Assembly: GCA_964588535.1 (NCBI GenBank)
Contig: CAZPQA010000080.1
Location: forward strand, 1-15,197
Direction of reading: 5' to 3'
Origin: NaphS2 sp964588535
GTDB lineage: Bacteria; Desulfobacterota; DSM-4660; Desulfatiglandales; Desulfatiglandaceae
DNA length: 15,197 nucleotides
This document shows positions 1 through 6,708 of this stretch, one piece after another. Position 1 is the stretch's first letter, and each line of letters opens with the position of its first letter. The notes under the pieces were generated by a model. The model saw nothing but the letters and a program-made list of their open reading frames with translations. It was not told the origin of the DNA and searched no databases. The position numbers and the translations under genes are program-made.

Positions 1-815
1 GCTTCTTTTTCCGATACCATCAGTTCGGCGGCTGCGGAAGGGGTCGGGGCCCTGAAATCGGATGCCAGATCGCAGATGGTCACATCGATCTCATGCCCCA
101 CGGCCGACACCACCGGTATGCGGGAGCGCCTGACGGCGAGGGCCAGCGCTTCCTCATTAAAGGCCCACAAATCCTCCAGGGAGCCGCCGCCCCGGGTCAA
201 AACGATCACATCCACATTGAGGTCGCGGTTAACCGCCTCAAGGGCTTTGATCATATCCCCACAGGCCTGCTCCCCTTGAACCCGAACGGGGAGGATGCTG
301 ATTTCCAGATTGGCGAACCGGCGTTGAATGACATTCAGGAAATCCCGCACCGCGGCACCGGTGGGCGACGTGATCAAGGCAATCCGCTTGGGCAGAAAGG
401 GCAGGGGTTTTTTAACCTCCTGATCAAAAACGCCCTGTTTTGCCAGTTTGTTTTTGACCTGATCAAAGGCCAGGGCCAGAGCACCCACGCCTATGGGCTC
501 CAGATAGTCCAGGATCAGCTGGTATTCTCCCCTGGGAGCATAAACACCCACCCTTCCCTGAGCAATGACCTTGGTGCCGTTCTCCGGGAGGAATTTCAAA
601 TATCGTGCCTGAACTCGAAACATGACCGCCCGGATCTGAGCGTTTTCGTCTTTGAGCACCATATAGTAATGACCGGATCTCGGTGCGCTGAAATTGGATA
701 TCTCCCCTTCAACCCACACAAAATCAAGGTTTCCCTCAAGGAGGTCTCTTATTTCTTCAGTGAGCTCCTGAACACCATATACCTTTGGCCCCTGACTTTC
801 TGGCGAAATTGGCAA
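1..815 (-). CDS. xseA: Exodeoxyribonuclease VII large subunit, partial (C-terminus beyond the window)
   Basis: XseA is the catalytic subunit of exonuclease VII, a cytoplasmic nuclease that degrades single-stranded DNA to oligonucleotides together with the small subunit XseB. The 271 codons seen here include the N-terminal OB-fold DNA-binding domain (VYGVQELTEEI, VWVEGEISNF, SGHYYMVLKDE, AVMFRVQARYLKF). They also include much of the catalytic domain (RIALITSPTGAAVRDF, LTRGGGSLEDLWAFNEEA, and VGHEIDVTICDLASDFRAPTPSAAAEL in two parts). These motifs are diagnostic. The start is a TTG at 815-813 (protein MPISPESQGPKVYGVQEL) with AAAGGGG upstream. Reading upstream in frame, a TGA is met before any ATG or GTG, so TTG is the best choice. 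Family members are usually about 400-450 residues, so the last third lies outside the window. It is transcribed divergently from the fad operon. Confidence 0.95.
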   Translation of the reverse strand, partial: MPISPESQGPKVYGVQELTEEIRDLLEGNLDFVWVEGEISNFSAPRSGHYYMVLKDENAQIRAVMFRVQARYLKFLPENGTKVIAQGRVGVYAPRGEYQLILDYLEPIGVGALALAFDQVKNKLAKQGVFDQEVKKPLPFLPKRIALITSPTGAAVRDFLNVIQRRFANLEISILPVRVQGEQACGDMIKALEAVNRDLNVDVIVLTRGGGSLEDLWAFNEEALALAVRRSRIPVVSAVGHEIDVTICDLASDFRAPTPSAAAELMVSEKE

Positions 816-863
816 TAGAAGTCCCCTTTCTGAGTGATTCTGATAGACGCTTCATGGATATCA

Positions 864-892
864 TTTATCTGGTGTGTAAGATACCATGGCAA
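864..892 (-). promoter_or_regulatory. Candidate sigma-70 promoter for xseA
   Basis: Read on the minus strand, TTGCCA (892-887) is followed after exactly 17 bp by GATAAA (869-864), upstream of the xseA start. Four of six bases match the -10 consensus. This is a motif match only. Confidence 0.35.
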
Positions 893-921
893 ATCGGAAA
901 AAGACAACTTTCAAAAAAAGC

Positions 922-950
922 TTGACTTCACCCCTAAACCATATTAGCTT
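922..950 (+). promoter_or_regulatory. Candidate sigma-70 promoter for the fad operon
   Basis: TTGACT (922-927) lies 17 bp upstream of TAGCTT (945-950), and an A-rich tract (about 912-919) sits just before the -35. The predicted transcription start, about 957, falls at the left end of the palindrome at 957-976, a typical arrangement for a repressed promoter. The -10 is weak, so the exact hexamer is uncertain. Confidence 0.5.
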
Positions 951-956
951 CCAAAA

Positions 957-976
957 ATGAATGACAGTTCATTCAT
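957..976. promoter_or_regulatory. Perfect palindromic operator, FadR (TetR-family)-like
   Basis: ATGAATGA (957-964) and TCATTCAT (969-976) are perfect 8-bp inverted arms around the 4-bp centre CAGT. The arms match the TGAATGA-N4-TCATTCA site that I recall for the TetR-family repressor FadR of Bacillus. The site overlaps the predicted start of the fad transcript and lies 77 bp before the first gene. In the known family, long-chain acyl-CoA releases the repressor. No regulator gene is present in this window, so the identity of the protein is inferred. Confidence 0.7.
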
Positions 977-1053
977 GTTTTCTCGAAGCGGCTTTTTACG
1001 GGGAACCCGTTTGAAGCGCGACTTTAATATACGAACACGTTAAGGAGGTGTCT

Positions 1054-3486
1054 ATGGACAAAAGAATGAATAGGGCCGGCGTCATTGGTGCAGGGGTAAT
1101 GGGGGCCACCATCGCCGCCCAGTTAGCCAATGTGGGCATCGAAACCGTTTTGCTCGACATTGTTCCCCCTGAATTCACGGACGACGACAAGAAAAAGGGG
1201 CTCACACCGGATGGAATGGGTTTCAGGAACAAATTCGGCAACAACGGCCTGAACATTGCGCTGAAGTCTAAACCCGCCTCCTTTTACATTCCGGAAAATG
1301 CCAAACTGATCACCATCGGTAACTTGGAAGATGACCTCGCCCTGTTAAAGGACGTGGACTGGATCATTGAAGTGGTGGTCGAACGGTTGGACATCAAACA
1401 GAAGGTCTTTGAAAAGATTGAAACCGTATTAACACCCGGAACCATTATTACTTCCAACACCTCAGGGATACCGGCGAAAGAGATGTGCGAAGGCCGCGCT
1501 GAAAACTTCCAGAAATATTTCGCCATCACCCATTTTTTTAATCCCCCGCGCTACATGAAGCTTCTGGAAATCGTGCCCGGTCCGGATACCCTCCCCGAGG
1601 TGGTGGAAAGACTGGCTGAGGTTTGTGAAAAAAAGCTGGGCAAGGGCATTGTTTATGCCAAGGATACCCCCAATTTTGTGGCCAACCGGGTCGGCACCTT
1701 CAGCATGTTCGCGGCCATCAACGCCATGATGGAAATGGGGCTCTCCGTGGAAGCCATTGACAAACTGACGGGGCCCATTGTGGGAAACCCCAAAAGCGCT
1801 TCTTTCAGGACCGCCGACCTGGTGGGTCTGGATACCCTGCTTCATGTGGCCGACAATGTGTATGACGGCTCTCCCGATGACGAAAAACGGGAAGTGTTTC
1901 AAGCCCCTGAATTCATCAAAAAGATGCTTGAAAAGGGCCTGTTGGGTGAAAAGACCCGGCAGGGATTCTACAAAAAAAGCAAGGATGCCGACGGCAAGCG
2001 GGTGATCCTGTCCCTGGATTACAATACTCTCGAACACACCCCCCAGGAAAAGGTGAAAATGGCGTCTCTAGAGGCCGCCAAAAATGTGTCCGGCGTGGGT
2101 AATAAAATCAAATCCCTCTACTACGCCAAGGACCCGGCGGGCGCATTCACTTTTAAAACCCTGAGTGAAACCCTCATCTACGCCGCCAACCGCATTCCTG
2201 AAATCGCCGACGACATCGTAAATGTGGACAACGCTCTGAAATGGGGGTTTGCCCGAAAGCTGGGTCCCTTTGAGGCCTGGGATGCCATCGGACTTGCGAA
2301 ATCCGTGGCCAAAATGAAAGAAGCCGGTTATGAGATCCCCGCATGGGTGGCGGAGATGCTGGAGAGCGGAAAAGAAACCTTCTACAAGAAGGAAGCCGGG
2401 AACCTCTACTTCTATGATATTGCCGCCAAAGATTACCGGGAAGTCCCTGTGAAACCCGGCATTATTCTCCTGCCCTCACTGAAAGAAAGGAACAAGCTGG
2501 TTACGGAAAATACGGGTGCGTCGCTCATTGATCTGGGCGACGGGGTGGCCTGTCTGGAATTCCACACCAAAATGAACGCCTTGGGCGAAGACATTGTTAG
2601 CATGTTCGTCAAATCGGCCGATATCGTGGACAACGACTTTGACGGCCTGGTCATTGCCAACCACGGCACGAACTTCTCGGCCGGCGCCAACCTGCCGTTG
2701 ATCCTGTTTACCGCTCAGGAAGAGGAATGGGATGATCTGGACTGGATGATCAAAGCGTTACAGGATTCCCTTATGAAGCTGAAATACCTGGATAAGCCTG
2801 TGGTGGCGGCCCCGGCGGGCCTGGCCCTTGGGGGTGGATGTGAAATCTGTCTGGCTTCCGACCGGGTGCGCTTTGCCGCAGAGACTTACATGGGCCTTGT
2901 GGAAGCGGGCGTGGGGTTGGTTCCCGCAGGTGGGGGCACCAAAGAATTGTTTATTCGGAACACAGACCACCTCTTTGAAGTGAAAAGAGGCGGCCTGTAT
3001 CCCAAGCAGATTGAACTGATGCCCTTTATAGCCAGAGCCTTTGAAACCATTGCCATGGCCAAGGTGGCCACCTCCGGCCCGGAAGCCATTCAAATAGGGT
3101 ATCTCAAGGATACGGACAAGATGACGGTAAATCGCGATTACCAGATCCAGGATGCCAAAAATACGGTGCTGGCCATGAACTTGGAAGGGTACACGCCTTC
3201 AAGGCCGAGGGATGATCTGCGGGTGCCTGGCGAAAATACCTATGCCATGATCAAACTGGGTCTCTGGACCATGCACGAACAGAACTATATCACGGACCAC
3301 GATGTGACCGTATCCAATAAGATCGGATATATCCTTTGCGGCGGTGCTGTCCAGGAAAACACGGTGGTCACGGAACAGTACCTCCTCGACTTGGAACGGG
3401 AGGCTTTTCTGAGTCTGCTGGGCGATCCCAACACCCAGGCGAGGATTCAGCATATGCTGACCACCGGGAAACCGCTCAGGAATTAA
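1054..3486 (+). CDS. fadN: Bifunctional 3-hydroxyacyl-CoA dehydrogenase / enoyl-CoA hydratase (FadN type)
   Basis: This enzyme performs the hydration and NAD-dependent oxidation steps of fatty-acid beta-oxidation in the cytoplasm. The N-terminal Rossmann domain has GAGVMG (Gly12, Gly14, Gly17). The dehydrogenase dyad is His160 in HFFNP and Glu172 in KLLEIVPG, with the family's 12-residue spacing. The C-terminal crotonase domain (from about residue 480) has FSAGANL and GLALGGGCE for the oxyanion hole, with Glu597 and Glu617 at the 20-residue spacing of the hydratase catalytic pair. Both activities therefore look intact. The order (dehydrogenase first, hydratase last) and the length (810 residues) resemble Bacillus FadN (about 789) and are opposite to E. 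coli FadB. I chose ATG 1054, five bases after AAGGAGG; the in-frame GTG at 1048 overlaps that ribosome site. It is the first gene of the operon. Confidence 0.92.
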   Translation: MDKRMNRAGVIGAGVMGATIAAQLANVGIETVLLDIVPPEFTDDDKKKGLTPDGMGFRNKFGNNGLNIALKSKPASFYIPENAKLITIGNLEDDLALLKDVDWIIEVVVERLDIKQKVFEKIETVLTPGTIITSNTSGIPAKEMCEGRAENFQKYFAITHFFNPPRYMKLLEIVPGPDTLPEVVERLAEVCEKKLGKGIVYAKDTPNFVANRVGTFSMFAAINAMMEMGLSVEAIDKLTGPIVGNPKSASFRTADLVGLDTLLHVADNVYDGSPDDEKREVFQAPEFIKKMLEKGLLGEKTRQGFYKKSKDADGKRVILSLDYNTLEHTPQEKVKMASLEAAKNVSGVGNKIKSLYYAKDPAGAFTFKTLSETLIYAANRIPEIADDIVNVDNALKWGFARKLGPFEAWDAIGLAKSVAKMKEAGYEIPAWVAEMLESGKETFYKKEAGNLYFYDIAAKDYREVPVKPGIILLPSLKERNKLVTENTGASLIDLGDGVACLEFHTKMNALGEDIVSMFVKSADIVDNDFDGLVIANHGTNFSAGANLPLILFTAQEEEWDDLDWMIKALQDSLMKLKYLDKPVVAAPAGLALGGGCEICLASDRVRFAAETYMGLVEAGVGLVPAGGGTKELFIRNTDHLFEVKRGGLYPKQIELMPFIARAFETIAMAKVATSGPEAIQIGYLKDTDKMTVNRDYQIQDAKNTVLAMNLEGYTPSRPRDDLRVPGENTYAMIKLGLWTMHEQNYITDHDVTVSNKIGYILCGGAVQENTVVTEQYLLDLEREAFLSLLGDPNTQARIQHMLTTGKPLRN

Positions 3487-3516
3487 ATGGTATTTAATAA
3501 ACGATATTAAATGGTA
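3482..3516 (+). repeat. 11-bp direct repeat between fadN and fadA
   Basis: ATTAAATGGTA occurs at 3482-3492, overlapping the fadN stop codon, and again at 3506-3516, directly abutting the 28-bp palindrome. The AT-rich bases between the copies hold no gene. Confidence 0.8.
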
Positions 3517-3544
3517 GTAGGGGCACGATGCATCGTGCCCCTAC
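3517..3544. repeat. 28-bp perfect palindrome between fadN and fadA
   Basis: GTAGGGGCACGATG (3517-3530) is followed directly by its exact reverse complement, CATCGTGCCCCTAC (3531-3544). As RNA it would fold into a GC-rich hairpin of about 12 bp. No T-run follows, so it does not look like a terminator. The GTAGGGGC end recurs at 9505-9512, which suggests a dispersed intergenic element. It may affect the fadN:fadA expression ratio or mRNA stability. Confidence 0.85.
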
Positions 3545-3568
3545 GGATCAATGTCAGGGGAGGACAAT

Positions 3569-4756
3569 ATGACGAAAGAAGCTGTAGTGGTTGCCGCCTG
3601 CAGGACGGCAGCGGGAAAGGCCCCTCGAGGAATATTGAAAAATACGCGTCCTGAAGCGATGGGCTGCGCCGTACTGGAAGATTTGATGAAACGGGCCAAT
3701 GACCTGGACCCGATGGTAATTGACGACGTGGTGATCGGATGTACATTCCCCGAGTCCGTACAGGGGTTGAACCTGGGCAGGGTGCTGGTTATGAGCATGG
3801 GGTGGCCGGATCGCATTCCCGGCATGACCGTCAACCGGTTCTGTTCCTCCGGACTCCAGGCCATTGCCATTGCCGCCGAAAAAATCATGTGCGGATTTGC
3901 CGATGTGGTGGTTGCCGGCGGTGTCGAGAGCATGAGCCAGATCCCCATGGGGGGCAGCATGATGTACCCCAATCCGGCCCTGGTGGACACAAGACCGGAA
4001 GCCTTTACGGGTATGGGTTTGACTGCTGAAAATGTGGCGGAACGGTTTAATATCGGTCGGGATGAACAGGACGCGTTTGGCGCCAAAAGCCAGCAAAAGG
4101 CTGAAAAAGCCATTAAGGAAGGGCGTTTCAAAAGCCAGATCGTGCCCATAAAAGTCAAGAGACAAAAAACATTGCCCAACGGCAGGTTTGAATTTGAAGA
4201 AGTGATTTTTGATCAGGACGAAGGGATGCGCCCCGGAACCACAAAGGAGAGCATCGGCAAAATTCCAGCGGCCTTTAAACCGGGTGGAAGCGTAACCGCC
4301 GGCAATTCTTCTCAGACCAGCGATGCGGCGGCCGCAGTGTTGCTCATGAGCAAGGAAAAGGCCAAAGAACTGGGGCTTAAACCCATGGCTACCTTCAGAT
4401 ACCATGCGGTGGAAGGATGCGAGCCTGAAGTCATGGGGGTCGGCCCCGCAGTGGCCATTCCAAGGGTACTCAAACTGGCCGGCATGGAATTGGACCAGAT
4501 AGACCTGATCGAATTGAACGAAGCCTTTGCGGCCCAGGCCATCTATTGCATTAACGAGCTGGGAATCAATGGGGATATCACCAACGTCAACGGTGGGGCC
4601 ATTGCTCTGGGTCACCCTCTGGGGTGTACGGGGGCCAAACTGACGACCCAGTTGATCTATGAGATGCAGGAGCGAAAAGCCCGATGGGGACTGGTGTCCA
4701 TGTGCATCGGTTTCGGAATGGGGGCTGCGGGTATCTTTGAGGTCGAAGACTACTGA
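3569..4756 (+). CDS. fadA: Acetyl-CoA acyltransferase (3-ketoacyl-CoA thiolase)
   Basis: Thiolase carries out the last beta-oxidation step, CoA-dependent cleavage of 3-ketoacyl-CoA to acetyl-CoA and a shortened acyl-CoA. The 395-residue protein has the nucleophile Cys92 in NRFCSSGLQ, the GGVESMSQ motif, NEAFAAQA near residue 320, His349 in GGAIALGHPLG, and the second catalytic Cys379 in MCIGFGMGAAGIFE. This matches the Cys-His-Cys layout and usual length of the family. The CIGFG variant replaces the CIGGG common in acetoacetyl-CoA thiolases; E. coli FadA, as I recall, has CIGLG, which fits a degradative thiolase. ATG 3569 is preceded by GGGGAGG at a 5-base spacing and gives the family-typical N-terminus MTKEAVVVAACRTA. 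The in-frame ATG at 3551 has no such site and adds six unusual residues. Confidence 0.93.
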   Translation: MTKEAVVVAACRTAAGKAPRGILKNTRPEAMGCAVLEDLMKRANDLDPMVIDDVVIGCTFPESVQGLNLGRVLVMSMGWPDRIPGMTVNRFCSSGLQAIAIAAEKIMCGFADVVVAGGVESMSQIPMGGSMMYPNPALVDTRPEAFTGMGLTAENVAERFNIGRDEQDAFGAKSQQKAEKAIKEGRFKSQIVPIKVKRQKTLPNGRFEFEEVIFDQDEGMRPGTTKESIGKIPAAFKPGGSVTAGNSSQTSDAAAAVLLMSKEKAKELGLKPMATFRYHAVEGCEPEVMGVGPAVAIPRVLKLAGMELDQIDLIELNEAFAAQAIYCINELGINGDITNVNGGAIALGHPLGCTGAKLTTQLIYEMQERKARWGLVSMCIGFGMGAAGIFEVEDY

Positions 4757-4787
4757 GATTGTTGAACGATGATTGTCGATTGTTGAT
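4757..4787 (+). repeat. Short GATTGTYGA repeats between fadA and fadE
   Basis: GATTGTTGA (4757-4765), GATTGTCGA (4771-4779) and GATTGTTGA (4779-4787) give three near-identical 9-mers immediately after the fadA stop. They lie in the 79-bp gap before fadE. No hairpin or gene is evident. Confidence 0.6.
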
Positions 4788-4835
4788 TTGAAAACGGAAA
4801 GAATTAACAACCTCACATGGTGAAAGGAGCAAAAA

Positions 4836-6620
4836 ATGTCGGAAAAAAAGGTTTTTGTCGGCGGAGACTTCCTGATCACGGATGCGACCCCCGAAGACGT
4901 ATTTACGCCTGAAGACTTCACGGAAGAACATCGCATGATTATGGACATGGCGAAGGATTTCCTGGAGAAAGAAATCAAACCAAATATCGATCAACTGGAA
5001 GAAAAAGATCATGACCTCACCCTTTCCCTTCTGTCAAAAGCCGGTGAACTGGGTTTATTGGGAACGGATGTTCCCGAGGAATACGGCGGCATGGGGCTGG
5101 ACAAGGTGAGCACCACGATTGTCACCGAGGCACTGGGTGTCGCCGGTTCCTTTGCTGTGGTGTATGGCGCCCATACGGGCATCGGGAGCTTGCCCATCGT
5201 CTACTTCGGCAGTGAAGAGCAGAAGCAGAAGTACCTGCCCAAACTGGCCAGCGGCGAGTGGTGCGGGGCCTACTGCCTGACAGAACCGGGAGCCGGGTCG
5301 GACGCGCTGAACGCCAAAACCAAGGCGGTCCTATCTGAGGATGGAAAAAACTATATTCTCAACGGCGAAAAACTGTTCATCACCAACGCGGGATGGGCCA
5401 GCAGCTTCATTGTCTATGCCAAAGTGGATGGGGAAGAGTTTACCGGCTTTATCGTTGAAAAGGATTTCAAAGGGGTATCCACCGGCAAGGAAGAAAAAAA
5501 GATGGGGGCCCACGGTTCCTCCACGCGCCCCGTGATCCTGGAAGACGCGGAAGTTCCCGTGGAAAACGTCCTGTTTGAAATCGGTAAAGGCCACAAAATT
5601 GCCTTTAATATTTTAAACATCGGGCGTTGGAAACTGGGTGCTGCTTCGGTGGGCGGCTGCAAGGGCTGCGTCACAGAATCGGTCAAGTACGCCAACGGCC
5701 GCATTCAGTTTAAAGTTCCCATCAGTAGTTTCGGCCTCATCAAAACCAAACTGACCGACATGGCGATCAAGGGCTATATGAGTGACAGTGTCATGTACCG
5801 GCTGGCCGGCATGTTTGATGATAAACTGGGTACGCTGACTGCCGAGGCCAAGAAAAGCGGCGCAGAAAACGCCAAAGCCATCGAAGAGTATGCGGCGGAA
5901 TGCTCCATCGCCAAGGTTTACGGTTCTGAAACCCTTGATTTCTGTGTGGATGAATATGTTCAGGTCCTTGGCGGATACGGCTTTTGCGCGGAATATCCCG
6001 CGGAACGGTATTACCGGGACTCCAGAATCAACCGCATCTGGGAAGGCACCAATGAAATCAATCGTTTACTGATCCCCGGAACGTTGATGCAGCGGGCTAT
6101 GAAAGGCCGGCTAAACCTGTTCCCGGAGGCTCAGGCCATTGCGGGCTTTCTCATGGGCTACTCCCCCCTCTCCGTACAATTATCCGATACCCCCCTTGCA
6201 CTTCAGGAACACATGATTAGAATGGCCAAAAAGATCGCTTTGATGGTGGCCGGCGGTGCCGCGCAGAAATTCCAGCAGAATCTGGCCAGAGAGCAGGAAG
6301 TGCTCGGCAAGGTGGCCGATATCATTATTGAGATATTCGCCATGGAAAGCGGCCTGTTAAGGACCCTCAAGATAATTGATAAAAAAGGGGAAGAAAAGGC
6401 AAAATATCAAATCGACGCTGTCAAGGTTTACGTGGACGAGGCGATTCCAAAAATTGAAAGCTGGGCCAAACAGGTGGTTGCCTACGTGGAAGAAGGCGAC
6501 ATGCTTCGAACACAGCTGGCAGGCATTAAGAAGCTGGCCCGTTATCAACCCATAGACGCCGTGAGTTTGAAGCGGGAGATTGCAGACCGGATCATTGATC
6601 TGGAGGCCTATCCCTTCTAA
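4836..6620 (+). CDS. fadE: Acyl-CoA dehydrogenase, FadE type
   Basis: This FAD-dependent enzyme introduces the alpha-beta double bond of acyl-CoA in the first beta-oxidation step and passes electrons to electron-transfer flavoprotein. The N-terminal helical domain contains LGLLGTDVPEEYGGMGLD. The middle domain has CLTEPGAGSDA and GEKLFITNAGWASSF. The C-terminal domain has QVLGGYGFCAEYPAERYYRD and RINRIWEGTNEI, where Glu403 aligns with the catalytic base of medium-chain enzymes. A further C-terminal extension of about 150 helical residues brings the protein to 594 residues, the length I recall for Bacillus FadE. The short and medium-chain enzymes are near 380-400. AAAGGAG precedes ATG 4836. 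It is the last gene of the operon; no etfAB genes are in the window. Confidence 0.93.
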   Translation: MSEKKVFVGGDFLITDATPEDVFTPEDFTEEHRMIMDMAKDFLEKEIKPNIDQLEEKDHDLTLSLLSKAGELGLLGTDVPEEYGGMGLDKVSTTIVTEALGVAGSFAVVYGAHTGIGSLPIVYFGSEEQKQKYLPKLASGEWCGAYCLTEPGAGSDALNAKTKAVLSEDGKNYILNGEKLFITNAGWASSFIVYAKVDGEEFTGFIVEKDFKGVSTGKEEKKMGAHGSSTRPVILEDAEVPVENVLFEIGKGHKIAFNILNIGRWKLGAASVGGCKGCVTESVKYANGRIQFKVPISSFGLIKTKLTDMAIKGYMSDSVMYRLAGMFDDKLGTLTAEAKKSGAENAKAIEEYAAECSIAKVYGSETLDFCVDEYVQVLGGYGFCAEYPAERYYRDSRINRIWEGTNEINRLLIPGTLMQRAMKGRLNLFPEAQAIAGFLMGYSPLSVQLSDTPLALQEHMIRMAKKIALMVAGGAAQKFQQNLAREQEVLGKVADIIIEIFAMESGLLRTLKIIDKKGEEKAKYQIDAVKVYVDEAIPKIESWAKQVVAYVEEGDMLRTQLAGIKKLARYQPIDAVSLKREIADRIIDLEAYPF

Positions 6621-6646
6621 ATTTTCAAACCGCAATTTGACACGGA

Positions 6647-6680
6647 AAAGAGGGTCTGCGGGAGCAGGTCCTCTTTTTTT
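6647..6680 (+). terminator. Intrinsic terminator of the fad operon
   Basis: The left arm AGAGGGTCTGC (6649-6659), loop GGGA and right arm GCAGGTCCTCT (6664-6674) form an 11-bp stem that includes two G-U pairs. A run of seven T follows (6674-6680), and the flanking AA/TT can extend the stem. It lies 26 bp after the fadE stop. Confidence 0.88.
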
Positions 6681-6708
6681 GTCGGAACATAAATAGAGTA
6701 GAAACCTT

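Noticed and set aside
93..818. Plus-strand open frame of 241 codons over 93-818
   Set aside because: It is exactly antisense to xseA, whose motifs are unmistakable on the minus strand, and its own translation shows no domain.
3517..3544. Terminator between fadN and fadA
   Set aside because: The hairpin is strong but no T-run follows on either side, and fadA has no separate promoter that I can see.
3554..4978. Minus-strand open frame of 474 codons opposite fadA
   Set aside because: It is antisense to the thiolase and the start of fadE, is rich in His and Gly with no domain pattern, and reflects third-position bias of the real genes.
6637..6642. TTGACA after fadE as a promoter for EF-G
   Set aside because: No -10 lies at a suitable distance; the following bases form the terminator stem.
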